From Aselliscus stoliczkanus (taxonomy: Eukaryota; Chordata; Mammalia; Chiroptera; Hipposideridae): a stretch of DNA of 64,000 bases. The DNA is taken from contig CM066735.1 of the NCBI GenBank assembly GCA_033961575.1, positions 90,527,449 through 90,591,448 on the forward strand, read 5' to 3'. Positions 23,690 to 35,290 of the stretch are shown piece by piece (the first letter of the stretch is position 1; every line of letters begins with the position of its first letter). A model generated the notes under the pieces. It ran no database searches. It worked only from the letters and a program-made list of their open reading frames with translations, and was not told the DNA's origin. The translations under genes were made by a program, and so were the position numbers.

Positions 23690-24790
23690 AGTGAATTTAC
23701 AGATGTGTGCAACCATTGCCAAAATCCAGCTTTAGAACATTTCCATCACTCCCAGAAAACATCTCTTGCTAATTTGTAATCAATTGCTGTTTCCTCTACA
23801 GCCATTTACCTATTTTCTCTCTATATAGATTTGCCTTTTCTAGATATTTTATATAAATGAAACTTACAATATGAGATCTTTTGTTATCTGTACTCCTTTA
23901 TTTAGCAAAATGTTTTTGAGGTTCGACCAAATCATAGCATGTATTGGCAGTTTATTCCTTTTCATGGCTGAATAATATTCCATTGTGTGGACATACCACC
24001 TTTGTTTAACCCTTCATCAGTTGGACATTAGGAGTTGTTCCAGTTTTTGCTCTTCTTAATATCACTGCTCTGAACACTCCCTTTCAAAGTCCTGATATAG
24101 ACTATAATTCCATTTCTCTTGCATAACATCGATTTCTCTTGCATAAATAGACTTTGTTGGGTTACATGGTATATTTACATTTAACCTTTTGGAAAACTGT
24201 GAAACTGTTTTCCAAAGTAGCTACACCTCTTTACATTCCCACCAGAAATGTATGTGGATTCCAGATTCTCCATATGCTCACCAATGCTCTGCTTTGTCTT
24301 TTTTATTATAACCATTCTAGTGGATGTGAAGTGGATTGTGGTTTTCCTTAAAGACTAATGACATTGAACATCTTTTTATGCACTTCTTTGGCAAGCTGAC
24401 TACTCAAATCTTTTGCCCATGTTTAATTGGGTTGTCTTATTGTTGAGTTTTAAGATGATTTATGTATTCTAGATACAAGTACTTTATCAAATATACAACT
24501 TGGAGATATTTTCTCTTAATCTGTGATTTGTTTTCATTTTCTTAATATTTTTTGAAGTGTAAAAGTTTTAAATTTTGTTGAATTTATCAATTCAACAATT
24601 TATCATTTTTTTCTGTGAATACTTTTATTGTCATATCTAAAACCTCTGCTTAACCCAATGTCATAAAGTTTTTCTCCTTTCTACAAGTTTATTGTGTTAG
24701 CTCTTATATTGAGAGTTGTGATCCATTTTGAATAGCATATGGCATAGGATAAGAGTCTAAAGTAATTTGTTCCCAGTAAAGTACCAGAGT
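23690..24790 (-). repeat. L1 LINE 3' part, antisense
   Basis: CATGGCTGAATAATATTCCA TTGTGTGGACATACCAC and AACCCTTCATCAGTTGGACA are the reverse complement of the L1 ORF2 3' end. 3'-UTR-like sequence lies before them and ORF2-like sequence after (CCAAAGTAGCTACACC, TCTTTTGCCCATGTTTAATT GGGTTGTCTT). All frames are broken. A 14-base direct repeat ATTTCTCTTGCATA occurs twice at about 24111-24145. Confidence 0.9.
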
Positions 24791-24794
24791 TTAC

Positions 24795-25745
24795 AAATAA
24801 TTTTATTTTCCCCCCTGACTTCATGATTTTGTTTTCCAAAATACAGAAAAGTTAAAAAAATTGTACAGTAAACATCCATAGATCTATCATTTAGATCTCT
24901 AATTGTTAATATTTGCTGTATTTACTTTAGCACATACCTATCCATCTATCCAGCCACCTATTAGCTCATCTTACTTTTTAATGCATTTCAGAGTAAATGT
25001 AAATGTATCTTACTAAAGTCCAAAATGATTTTCAATGCTATTTTATTTTTTAGGTAAAATTAACATACAATGAAATGCACAAATTTTAGGTATACCATTT
25101 GAAAAATTCACATACGCTTTCTCACATTTTGAAAAATTCACACACTGTTTTAGCCCTAATCCTAACAAGATATAAAAGATTTATCACTCCCAAATTTTCT
25201 TCATGTCCCTTTCTAGTCAATTCCCCCCAACTCCATTAACTATTGTTCTGATTTTTTACCTTAATTAGTTCTGCATCTTCAACTTCATAAAAACTTCATA
25301 CACATGGAATTATATAGTATGTAGTCTTGGTATGTACTCGTGTGCAATGCTTCTTTCACTCAAGTACTACTGCCATTCATTCATGCTGCTGCTGAACAGT
25401 ATTTCATTGTAAGGATGTGCTACAGTTTGCTTATGCATCTCCTGTGGCCGGACATGTGGGCTCCTTCCCATTTTGGAATGGTACAAAAAAACTGCGATGT
25501 GATTTCTTGTATAAGTTTTTTTGTATAGTAAACAGGAATGAGATGGACAAGTCATAAAATAGATGGGTACTTAATTATATGAGAAAATGAGAGACTTTTT
25601 CCCAAAGTAGCTGTATCATTTCCACCTCCACCAGCGACACAGGGAATTTCTAGTTGTTCCACATAGTCATCAACATATTTCCTGGGAAACACAACTCTCT
25701 TCAAGTGTATATGACTCACATCAGACATCGGGGTGTCAAAGAGGG
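24795..25745 (-). repeat. L1 3' fragments, antisense, composite
   Basis: Two 3'-UTR types follow each other. One (24830-25020) has ATTGTACAGTAAACATCCAT and CTAATTGTTAATATTTGCTG. The second (from about 25055) has AATTAACATACAATGAAATG CACAAATTTTAGG and runs into CAGTATTTCATTGTAAGGAT. Their succession implies at least two L1 insertions in the same orientation. A short direct repeat (TTGAAAAATTCACA) lies at 25099-25143. Confidence 0.75.
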
Positions 25746-26815
25746 TAAAAAAAGAAAGTTCTATACTATGTCTAGAGGGAGTAAGTAATTTAATAAATCC
25801 AGGCATCCATTTTATAAATAAGAGACCAGCACTTTCTCCTCAGATGCTCTAAGGGACACTAAGATTCAGTACAAACAGCCCTGGAATAAAACATCACTGA
25901 TCAAGAGACACAAGATTATATTAGTCCTACTCTCCTATTGTCTTTCTGTGGGGCCTTAGATAAATTGGGGTAGAAGAGAAACAAGGTTGCTTATTCCCAT
26001 GATTCTTTCCAACTTTCTCTTTTTTCTCTTCTTTGCACCTATGACTGGATGGTACTGAAAGCTACACTATCCTCCAAGTCATAAAGAGGACACTTCTTTT
26101 CACTGTGTCCTTCCTACCTCTTTCTGTGAAATGTTTGTCTTTAGCTCAGACATGAAAACAGGCATCTCTGCTTGTGCTATCATTACACAGAAGGAAACTG
26201 ATATTGACAGTATTGTTTTTAAATTAATTCTCCATGTTCACTAGAATCAGCAAACCTCCATAAAGCTTCTGAATGCTTTCTACTATTGAGGTGTGGTAGC
26301 TCTCTGCTCCAGCCTTGTCCACACCTGCCTCTCTTTCACCCCTACCCTTCTCCCAGACTGATTCTGTTCAGCCTCTCCCTTGAGGAGGCACTAAGGCTCC
26401 CCTTTCCAGCTTAGTAATCAACACTTCATTTCCTGGCTTCAGAAATCCCATCCCTTCTACTGGATGATATCTCTACAGATTGATCATTCAGTTTCATGCT
26501 TTCCCTCCTCACCTGGATTTGCACAGACCCAGGTCAACTGATTGCATTTCCAGAAGAACTGTTTAGTTAGCTCGTCATGACTAAGAAAGTCATCTTATCT
26601 CACGTGTCAGTTGGAGCAGATCCAAAGTCACATATCGCACAGACAATGCTGCATGACAAACACATACATGACACCTGTAAATATTTTTCCCATTCTGAGG
26701 GGCTTAAGAAGCTCCCTTATGAAATAAAATGTGGGCATTTACTTTCCAGTCAGAAATTGTTCCAGTGGATCAGGCATGATTTCTCAGCAATGTAGGAGCT
26801 GGTCTGTAGCCTAGA
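25746..26815. other. Unidentified DNA
   Basis: No gene. 26290-26480 is pyrimidine-rich (CTCTTTCACCCCTACCCTTC) and may be an old LTR or L2 remnant, but I cannot place it. Confidence 0.35.
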
Positions 26816-27118
26816 GCTGACCTATCCAACATGATGGTCACTAGCCACATTGGCTATCGAGCAGTAGAAACATGGCTCCTCAGAACTGAGGTGTGCTATA
26901 ACTATAAAATGAACACTAAATTTTCAACACAGTACCAAAAAGATAAAATACACTATATTTTTTAAAATATTGATTGCATGTTAAAATATTTTTGGGTATA
27001 CTAAGTTAAATAAAATTATTAACATGAATTTCACCTGTGTCTTTTCTTTTCTCAATGTGACTATTAGAAAGTTTAAAGTCACATATTTGACTTATATCTC
27101 ATTTCTATTGGACAGCAA
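26816..27118. mobile_element. MER3 hAT-Charlie MITE, near full length
   Basis: It begins GCTGACCTATCCAACATGAT and ends TTTCTATTGGACAGC. The interior keeps the MER3 landmarks TAGCCACATTGGCTATCGAG, GTTAAATAAAATTATTAACA and TTTCACCTGTGTCTTTTC. Non-coding; about 300 bp as expected. Confidence 0.85.
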
Positions 27119-28265
27119 AGATCTAGGGCATTTTAAAGGAGCCTTTCTTTCAAGACAGTTTGTCCTTGTTCACTTCAACGTTAGCATCTCTCATCTAAAG
27201 CCAACAGAACAAGTGCTTCAGAAATGCCTCTTAGAGAAAGATTTTTTCCTGTCCACTGAGTGCAGTTTTAAACAGCTACTTCTATTTTTCAAACCAGCTT
27301 TTTAAAGCCAAGCAATATAGACCTCCATAGTGCTACACATGTTAGCTGGGTCTTCCATGCAAAGTCAAGATATTAGATCTACTTTATAACAGGGCAACAA
27401 ATCTAAAGTGTCACAGAAACTGATCACAGTATATTTGTAACATGCATGTGGTTAGGACAGGCTAGTAGTACCTGTTATCATTCTGGCCAATTATATTTTA
27501 AGCATCACTGGCATGAGGTGTTCTACATGCCACATCCAGAGGGTTTACTCGCCTCTTCCCATGAGCAGGGTGAGGACCGTTTGAGAAGGTATAATGCCTG
27601 TCCTGCCCCGCATCCAATAACCCAGTGGCATCACCTCCCACCTTTGAAAGCTTTGAAACTTTAGGGAGTGGCAATATTCCAGTAATCCAAGACTCCTCTC
27701 ATCACTAAATTGCCACAGGAAAGCCCTGGAAAATGTTACTGGTCAAGAGACCTGAGCATAAATGGGCTCTTCCTATGCCACTAAGCGATGTTAGATCACT
27801 TACACATTCCGTACGTACCTCAGTGGTTTGGAACATACAGAGAGAGGGTGAGTTAAATAGGATTGGGGATGATAGCATCTCAGACCCCTTCTCTTTCTGA
27901 CATTGTGCACCTAATGTCATTACCTACACAATTCCTTGGCCAAGCCCATCTATCTCCCTATGGCTATAGCTACCTTCCACATCTGGTAGACTTGTGCATA
28001 TCACCATTGCATAGAGATGAGCTGGCCTTACAAAGAGTTTTACAAAACTAACCAAATTTCCACAATAAGTGATTCTATTTCTAAGACGCAGTGAATGAAT
28101 GTTAGCAGGTAGTGCTGGAGTACTGTCTGAGATTAGACATCCACTGTTCTCTCATGTTGCTTCTAGGCTTACTTGTGAATTTATAATTACTGAACTAATC
28201 ATCAAGATTAATCTTGATACTTCTCCAAAACAGGTGAAAATATGAGAGCATAAAGAGCAATGTTC
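27119..28265. other. Unidentified DNA
   Basis: No gene. 27440-27680 is GC-richer (GCCTGTCCTGCCCCGCATCC) and could be a degraded LTR, but no end motif is convincing. The frames at 27024-27305 and 27446-27664 look like chance, the first lying partly over MER3. Confidence 0.35.
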
Positions 28266-28282
28266 ATGACAGGCTTACTTTT

Positions 28283-28353
28283 TTGTTTTTGTTTTTGATT
28301 TTGTTTTGTTTTTGAGGGCAGTGTCACTGGCCCTCATATGTGGGACCGAACCA
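28283..28353 (-). mobile_element. 5'-truncated short SINE with 17-bp duplication
   Basis: A T-rich tail (units of TTTTG and TTTTTG) precedes GAGGGCAGTGTCACTGGCCC TCATATG and TGGGACCGAACC. There the SINE stops, inside the B box, so the A box and tRNA 5' half are absent. ATGACAGGCTTACTTTT flanks it exactly at 28266-28282 and 28354-28370. The truncation therefore happened at insertion and is not a later deletion. Confidence 0.93.
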
Positions 28354-28370
28354 ATGACAGGCTTACTTTT

Positions 28371-29239
28371 ATATTTACTGTTCAACAGACAGATTGTGGA
28401 TCATTTTACTTTAAAACCTGCGATTTCATTTTGATGAAATTCTTGACATATTGTTGTCCACTAATTGTGATAGATATAAATGGGAAGTGGCTTTTTGTAA
28501 ATAGTATTTTCTAATATAATATTTCATTTAGTTTCAACCTTGCTGTTCTAGAAAGAAATGCATAAATTCTTTCTGAAAGTGCATGTTTCTCTCTGCTTGA
28601 GTTAAAAGAGATGTGCAAACTGTGTTTATGGATTCACCTCTATAGTTGATCTCTGACTAAAAATAAATAAATAAAAGAATATATCAGTTCATACATCTGT
28701 GGTATCCCTACAGAGTTATCTGTCAATTGAAGCTAATACCAGTGGGAAAAACCTCTGTTAAGCCAAGAATAACAATCATAGGTATATATTGTCGCTTCAG
28801 ATATTCATGGGTCAAGCTTTCTTAAAAGATTACATACTTGAATAAAATAACTTGCCTATCTTCCAATCTCTTGCTGGAGCTGAGAAATTAGTGGCTTCTT
28901 TTATTTAAATATTCCCAATGATAGAGTCCGAGTCCCTTCTATTTTAACCTATTTTTCCGTTGTTAAATGATTCTCTATGTTAAGCTCTCCCTTCATCCAA
29001 TAGGATATTTAAGCATAACATGCAGCATGAAAAAGGCACCTCGTCAACATTTGTTTGATGAATACGCATATGGATAAATGTTACTCAGAACAGTTCTGGG
29101 GTCCACATTCATGATTTTTATCATTCTAGAATGTCATCTTCTAGGCCTAGAAATTTAAACTTTAAAGCCACCATATGGTCTGTGTTTTCACCGATTCAAA
29201 TCTTCTTACATCTACTTCTTACATAAGTCTTTTAGGGGA
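28371..29239. other. AT-rich unique DNA
   Basis: No gene or confident repeat. Confidence 0.45.
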
Positions 29240-29390
29240 TTATCACAGGATGCTTTGACAATCTAATGAAAGCTATAAACTCTCTTCCCAGGAAAATTCA
29301 CCTCCAAGACACACATTTTAACCTCCAATTTGATACATTCATAGATTCTCTTATGTCTTCCATGAAGGAACCATAGGGTCCAAATTTCTT
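29240..29390. repeat. Probable ancient interspersed repeat
   Basis: GGATGCTTTGACAATCTAAT, GAAAGCTATAAACTCTCTTC and CCAGGAAAATTCACCTCC, with CATAGGGTCC at the end, resemble a mammal-wide repeat containing GAATCTGATGAAAGCTATGG. I cannot name its family. Confidence 0.45.
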
Positions 29391-30052
29391 CAAATTTTTA
29401 CAATATTAAAATGATACTACTTTAAAGCAAAAACAAATAAGAAATAAAACCTAGGTAACTCTTTAACATTATGTAACCCTTATGCTGGATCCCAATCCAT
29501 GGCACTGTTTTTCCTTCTTTTTTCTATTAATATGCATCAGAAATTGGTTGTTTTTAGAGTTTTCTTTCAGATATGTCAGCCCAATCAAGGGGTAGCATTA
29601 CCAAAATTAATCTTAAAGTTCATGCTACTCATTTTTATGTCATCTTGGTAAAAAGCTCCTCTCTGTATTTTATACAAGTTCTTTTGTTTTATAATAAAAT
29701 TGAACAGTCCTGTGAAGGTCACTTATTAAGAGATCTGTTAGTTCACTTCTTATGAATTCTAATTCTCTTACCCTGAATATTGCAGCTGTGAACAAAGCCA
29801 AATAGATTTACTCCAAGAGGAAAAAAAATATATGGTTTTATCCTAGAGATACTTTTAATTATTAAGCAGTCCAACTTAATCCATCATTAATGCCTATAAT
29901 GAAACGCAATAAGGCAATTTAGAAAGAATGGAGCAGAGGTGCTATAAAATAAAATATAAAGTCATAACATTTATCACAGCTTGCTGTAGAGAAATCTATT
30001 CTGCTGGAAGCAATAGTTTAAGACATAAAACTTGAGCTGTTAAAGAACTTAT
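29391..30052. other. AT-rich unique DNA
   Basis: No gene. The 60-codon frame at 29573-29755 is unsupported. Confidence 0.45.
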
Positions 30053-30515
30053 GTCCACCCTGTGGCAGAAACTGGCTAGCTGTTCACAAAATGTAGTGAA
30101 CAGCTAGCCAGTTCCTTTCCCCTTTGGGCACACAGACTACATTCCTTTGGTTAGAAGTAGGCATGTGCCTGAGTTCTAGCCAGTGTAATGGGGGCAGCAG
30201 TGATCTATTCCATTTTGGGGTCTCCATAGCAAGGCCTCCCTCTTAACTCTCCATGGTTTTTTCTGCTTCTGGATGGCAGTCTTAGAGAAGACCCCCAGAG
30301 CAGACTGAGACCCATACATAGAAAATTGTAGGATTACCAAATGGAAGGAAAAGGAGGCTCTGAATTCAAGCTTGGAGCAGAGCTGCCAGATGAAGAGCAA
30401 CCAAGTTGGACTATTACATGAGTGACAAATCAACCTTTCTTACATTAAGCCTCTTGGGTTTGAGGGGATCAGAGGTGTAGCTATTATGGCAGCTAGCACT
30501 ATTTTAAGTGACAAA
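30053..30515 (+). repeat. Possible solitary LTR remnant (endogenous retrovirus-like)
   Basis: GTTGGACTATTACATGAGTG ACAAATCAACCTTTCTTACA TTAAGCCTCTTGGGTTTGAG and TTATGGCAGCTAGCA resemble the 3' part of common mammalian LTRs (TGTGAGAAATAAACTTC, TTAAGCCACTGAG, CAGCA). The usual AATAAA is mutated. No internal retroviral genes are present. The family is not assigned. Confidence 0.5.
30070..30113. repeat. Perfect 18-bp inverted repeat, 8-base loop
   Basis: AACTGGCTAGCTGTTCAC (30070-30087) and GTGAACAGCTAGCCAGTT (30096-30113) are exact reverse complements around AAAATGTA. No mismatch exists even though the surrounding LTR-like sequence is old, so the inverted copy is probably recent. Confidence 0.95.
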
Positions 30516-30897
30516 GGTCCCCTTTATAAACACAGCTATCCATGGGTCCTGAGAGTTTACAAAGCTTGTTCTATTTGCTCTATACTTTAGACTTTTCATT
30601 ACATATAATTTGGTTATTCTTGGGGTTTTTTGTTTTTTTTTTTGTTTGTTTTAAATCTTTGAATATTAGAGGGTTTGGGGTAAAAAGAGATAGACAATGT
30701 TAGAACTGGATCTGAAGGAAAACTGTGAAACTTACTTGAAAATCTGATAGAAAGGCAAACAATTTAACATTTTTGCAAGCATCCCCCCACCTCAGTTTCT
30801 AAGCTGAGGTAAAACAAATTTTTAAATACGAAATTCAATATTAAGCTTTTTTTTTTTTTTAAAGGAAACAACATGGAAAAGTGAAAAAAGATTTATA
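30516..30897. other. No feature seen
   Basis: Unique DNA with T-rich runs at 30630-30650 and 30845-30860. Confidence 0.45.
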
Positions 30898-31020
30898 GAG
30901 TCAGACTGTCCTAGGTTCAAATCCTTTCCCAGAAATGGAGATTAGAAAGCCCCAGATTTACATTTCCTATGGAATTAAATAAAATGATAAAGTACCTAGC
31001 ACACAGTAGTTTTCCCTTAA
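30898..31020 (+). repeat. MIR fragment, sense
   Basis: AGTCAGACTGTCCTAGGTTC AAATCC matches the MIR 5' region, and TAAAGTACCTAGCACACAGT AG matches its 3' end. The middle is deleted or diverged. Confidence 0.65.
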
Positions 31021-31754
31021 TCCCTATCTAAAACAATTGAAAAACAACTTTTGTGAAAAAGATATTTTAGGAAAACACATATGGAAGTTAGACATTTTAC
31101 TATGGAGAACATATATACACAGAAACATCCACACAGGTATACCCATTAGTTTCTCAGCAAATACAGGCATTTACATGAACATGTGATACATACATCATTA
31201 AAATCTTTATGCTCTGAAACATTGCTCATTAAAAATCAGAGGGGACAGAACAAAAATAGGTCAGGTCAGACCATTGTGAATGTAGGCACCTTGTAATCAG
31301 AAGGCAAACAAAAATAACAATCCTAATAAAAATACTGGCACTGTTAAAAGACATAATAAATCCCTAGGTAAATAAAACTGTAGTATATACAAGGAATTTA
31401 ACTCACAAACCCAAAGCAAAGGTGGGGGTAGCTTGATGGAAGTAGGTTTAAGGGAAGGTTAAATCTGAGTCTTGGAGACAAGGTAAAAATGCAAAAAGAT
31501 GAAGACTAGCATAATAAATGCTTCCAAGACAGAACAGATAGCCATGCTGAATCAGGAAGAAAAATGTAGGAAATGGGCATTGCACACAACCATATTCCCT
31601 CATAGCTTGTTGCATTGAGCTGTATTAGTGAACTTTGATATGCTGAACATTAATGTTCTGGGAAAAATCAAGGTGACTGCCATGTTTATTGACACCACTC
31701 CCCTATTTAGCAATTGCATATGTGCCAATTCATATCACAGAAACATGAATTATA
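31021..31754. other. Unique DNA
   Basis: No gene or confident repeat. Confidence 0.45.
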
Positions 31755-31815
31755 GCAGAATACAGTAGGGGGTCAATGGATATTTGTTGAATAAATAAGT
31801 AGATAAATCAAGTGC
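31755..31815 (+). repeat. L2 3'-end scrap, sense
   Basis: AGTAGGGGGTCAATGGATAT TTGTTGAATAAATAAG is the L2 terminus pattern (CACATAGTAGGTGCTCAATA AATATTTGTTGAATG). Confidence 0.6.
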
Positions 31816-31877
31816 CTTAGTAGTTCAGTGAGGGAAAAGACAGCCACGTAATAGAGGATGAAGAAAAAAATGGTAGC

Positions 31878-32095
31878 ATAAATCCTGACTTAGGTTCAAG
31901 TCTACAACTTATTGGCATTTAACCTCTTGGAAACTCGGTTTCTTCCTCCATAAACAGTCCATCATGATAATAACTTGTTTCCCAGGGTTATCATAAAGAG
32001 TAAAAAGGATGTTTTTTTTTAATAAAAAATGCTTTGCAGCTTCTAATGTATTACACAAATGATAGATATTAGTATTATTAATAGAATGCTTTTCT
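31878..32095 (+). repeat. MIR SINE, sense
   Basis: TCCTGACTTAGGTTCAAGTC, ACTTATTGGCATTTAACCTC, TTGGAAACTCGGTTTCTTCC and CAGGGTTATCATAAAGAG keep MIR order. A T10 run interrupts it at about 32012. Confidence 0.72.
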
Positions 32096-32923
32096 GTTGA
32101 AGTCCTCGGCAAATAAACACTTCATGGGAAAATTAGGATTCAGCTAGGTCATGATTTGAGATTGCACATGAACAGTTAAATAATCTGGGAAGGTAGAAAG
32201 TGTATATTAAGACATAAGTTGGGAAAAAAATAAATTTACATTTTACTCAAATAACAGTGAGTCGGTTAGATATGTCAGTGTTGACGGTTTATAGGACTAG
32301 AAAAGTAAGATGCAGTTAGTCTATTAAAGGTCAGTTCAGGTCAATGCAGTTTATTTTTAATTTTTTCCCCCAGATTTTCCATACAATGTGAATTAATATT
32401 CATGTTAGCCCAAAAAACACAGAACTGGAATTTTAGAGCTAGAAATTCTTTATGTTCATCTAGTCAATGAATCCTGCTCCCACTAAGGTCCTTGATTTGA
32501 CCTCATTTCTGTTCTTCAAGGAAGCATTTCCAAACCAAAGCAGCTGAATTTTGTTCATTTTGTTCATTATTTTGAACTAAGCTGCATATAAGAATTAGTC
32601 TTATCAACAAGAAGATCCAAATTGTTAAGGTTCTTGCTTCATTGACTTTCCATGACTGAAGCTGAGTGTGTATTGGCTTTCAATGTACAGAGAATATGGT
32701 GACTATAATCTCTTCTAGTATAGATTCTACTGCTACATATTTTAAAGAAAAGTGTTTGCAAAAGAGTAGCACTAAATTATAGCTACTGTACATAACATAG
32801 AGGTGACCTTTTGCTTCAGACAATTTTTTAAAGAAAAAATTTAAGGGAGCAAATACCTTAAATCCTTGATGATAAAAATTTACATCTACCTGAAGTAGAC
32901 CAAATACCTGGACAAGAATCAGT
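32096..32923. other. Mostly unique DNA
   Basis: No gene. 32420-32480 (GAACTGGAATTTTAGAGCTA GAAATTCTTTATG TTCATCTAGTC) resembles an old mammal-wide repeat with AGAGCTGGAAGGGACC and CATCTAGTCCA; identity unsure. Confidence 0.4.
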
Positions 32924-33058
32924 TACAGTAAAACCTTGGATTGCAAGTAACGTGCAAACATTTCTAATACACTTTAAAGTGGTAAATAAGCAATGTCTTG
33001 CAATACGAGTAGTTTGTTTCCGATATGAATTATGCTCGCAAACCAAGATATTGCTGTA
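32924..33058. mobile_element. Small TIR-bearing MITE, probably pogo/Tigger-type
   Basis: It opens TACAGTAAAACCTTGGATTG CAAGT and closes GCTCGCAAACCAAGATATTG CTGTA. The closing sequence reads inward as TACAGCAATATCTTGGTTTG, so the ends are inverted repeats bounded by TA. CTTGCAATACGAGTAG inside is typical of this ancient MITE. Length is about 135 bp. Confidence 0.75.
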
Positions 33059-33912
33059 TTTTTCTCCAAGTTTCCCATCATCCAAAGATTGAGAATACAC
33101 TGTCATAATGCATAGGAAGGACGCTTGGTACCCATCACTTACCTATGACTTATGTGTAGTCCTAGGTTCAGAAGAGAAATCCCACCCAATTTCCAAGCTT
33201 TTCTGAGAGGTTGATAAAAGTATGAGACCCCCCTTTCCAGCGACCCCTGTAAACCATTATCAGTTTTAGAATTTCAGAGAGGCCATTTCCAAAGAGTGTT
33301 CCTTGGACAACTTGTTCTTAAGGTTCAGAATTGTAGAGCCACCATTTCCAGAAGGTGTTCCTGGAATACCGATCCCTAAGATGGTCATGTCAAAAATTAT
33401 TTCAGTGTCAAATATTTTGGGGAAACATGGCTAACTCAATTCCTCTACTGCCAATGTGCAAAGCTCATTTGCATTATGTAAAGGCACAGAGAAGTATCTC
33501 TAAAAACAACTTGGTTTAGTTTTAGCTCAGACAATGTTCACCAGATAATTATCCATTGAATCTTTTTTTTCAAATACAGTTCCTTTACCCTACCAAGGCA
33601 CTTTGAGAAAAAAGGTGTTCAAAAGCCTCTGTTTATTGAGGAGAGGAGCAAATTTCTTTCGTAAGCTAACTGTGCATGATCCCATATACTTACTACACAC
33701 ATTCCTCCCGCCATACTCATCATTTTTCTGCTCAGCTGCTCTTGACCATTTTATTAAATCTAGGGGAATGTTTTGGGTTTGGTCTGACTTTTTATCACTC
33801 TCAGTAACATTTAACAGATTTATCTATGGCTTCCTTTTCAAAAATGTCATTTTCTTGGGCTTTCTCTTTGGCTCTTCCCTCTCAGTCCTCTTATAGCCAA
33901 TTCTCTTTTCTA
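33059..33912. other. Unique DNA with a two-unit local repeat
   Basis: 33273-33322 and 33330-33380 are two imperfect copies of one unit, sharing CCATTTCCA, GTGTTCCT and CTAAG-type endings. The 97-codon frame at 33603-33896 is hydrophobic and unsupported. Confidence 0.45.
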
Positions 33913-34092
33913 GTCTAGTACCACTAAGACCATCAGTATCCATGTCATAACTTAGGGGATTGTTAGAAATGCAGACTCTCAGCCCTTACTTCAGACCAAC
34001 TGCATCTGATCTCTGTGGTGGAGCCTTGAGAACTTGCTTTTAATGAGCCCTTTGGGTGATTCTGATACCAAAGTTTGAGAACTACCACTCTA
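33913..34092 (-). mobile_element. MER5A-type hAT-Charlie MITE
   Basis: ACTTAGGGGATTGTTAGAAA TGCAGACTCTCAG, TGGGTGATTCTGATACCAAA and GTTTGAGAACTACCACTC match MER5 elements, whose end is AGTGGTTCTCAAACTT on the opposite strand. Confidence 0.85.
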
Positions 34093-34154
34093 AAACATTC
34101 TGTTTTTTTTCAGGAATTTTCCCATGGCCCTTATCTCCTGGTTTGAACTACCAT

Positions 34155-34215
34155 CAACATACCAGTGCCTAGAATAACACCTATCTCATGGTGGATACTC
34201 CATAAATATTGGTCA
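34155..34215 (+). repeat. L2/MIR 3'-end scrap
   Basis: CAGTGCCTAGAATAACACCT and ACTCCATAAATATTGGTCAA GTAAATG match the shared L2/MIR 3' tail. Confidence 0.5.
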
Positions 34216-34369
34216 AGTAAATGAAAAAAAAAAATCCAAGTCTGTATCTTCCAGATCAGCCCCAAATACTCTGGCTAGATATGTACATTGGATGGTCTTT
34301 TGGCATAATGCACCCCATAAAACACCAACCTCACTCTCTTCCTTCACTTAACCTGATCCAACAATAATT

Positions 34370-34592
34370 AACACTAAACATTATTTCTATGCTCCAAGCT
34401 TTATACAATTATGTCATTTAGTCCTCTTAATACAATCTGTGAGGTATATATGATTAGTGTAGCACTACAGATAATGAATCTTGAGGATTAGAGAGTTAAC
34501 CTTCACAAGATCATGAAGCTCATAGAGGATGGAGTTCCAATCCACACTCAGGAATTTTTGATTCAACAGTCTGAACTATATTGTCTTTGACC
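34370..34592 (-). repeat. MIR SINE, antisense
   Basis: GTCATTTAGTCCTCTTAATA, GTGAGGTATATATGATTAGT, AGAGAGTTAACCTTCACAAG ATCATGAAGCTCATAG and GAGTTCCAATCCACACTCAG follow antisense MIR. Confidence 0.8.
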
Positions 34593-34884
34593 CTATCTTG
34601 GTCATTTGTCATACCATTTTTGTCTATGCTAAAAACATATAATGCATTCTGGATTTTCATTCTGTGTGCATCCTTTATATCCAATCAGTCTAAACAGTGT
34701 TACTCATCAACTCTTCTCCAAAACTACCATAATTGCATCTGAAGATTCCAGTATCTCTTTGGAATCTGACAAAATCCTTTCTACTAAACCCCCTTCATTG
34801 CCCAGCTACTAGTCATGGCAAGCTTCATAAAACACAAAGAGGAACAAAATATACCCCCATCCCATCCCTGCATAACACTCATTG
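34593..34884. other. Possible further L2 sequence
   Basis: Pyrimidine-rich stretches (CTTCTCCAAAACTACC, CCCCCTTCATTGCCCAGC) may be 5' continuation of the L2 that follows. Confidence 0.35.
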
Positions 34885-35290
34885 ACACTTACCACTGCCC
34901 ATAAAATATGGTCCAAACTCTTCCTCATGAGCTTCAATGCCCCCCTTTTTCCTGTTCCTCTTCATCGCTTGCCACAGTTTTCTTCCAACTCTATGCACTG
35001 GCTATCCTAAACTTCTTCCACTCCTTTGAACACAATGTGCTCCTTGTGCTTTCAGCACTTTGCGCATATTCTTCCCACCATCAATGCACTCTCTCCACCT
35101 GGCTATTTTTATACTCAGTTATGCATGCCACCTTCTCTGCCTAGATTAGATCCTCATTCTATAAGCTATCGCAACATTTCTGACTATTTTTGTTGTTCTT
35201 GTTGTTGCGTTGTATATATTTTCTGAAAGGGATTGGAGCTTTACCTTCTATATCCCAGGACTTACCTCAATGCTTTGAGTACAGTAAACT
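34885..35290 (+). repeat. L2 LINE 3' region, sense
   Basis: AAAATATGGTCCAAACTCTT, AGCTTCAATGCCCCCC, CATCGCTTGCCACAGTTTTC, TTTGAACACAATGTGCTCCT and CTTCTCTGCCTAGATTAGAT match the C-rich L2 stretch (CTCGAACACGCCAAGCTC..., CCTCTGCCTGGAA). Overlapping frames at 34908-35226 are relics of the L2 coding end or chance. Confidence 0.75.

Noticed and set aside
30053..30515. Evidence of a retroviral coding region next to the LTR-like sequence
   Set aside because: No gag, pol or env-like reading is visible on either side; at most a solitary LTR.
33603..33896. 97-codon hydrophobic frame
   Set aside because: The T-rich sequence explains the Phe/Leu richness; no signal of a real membrane protein family.
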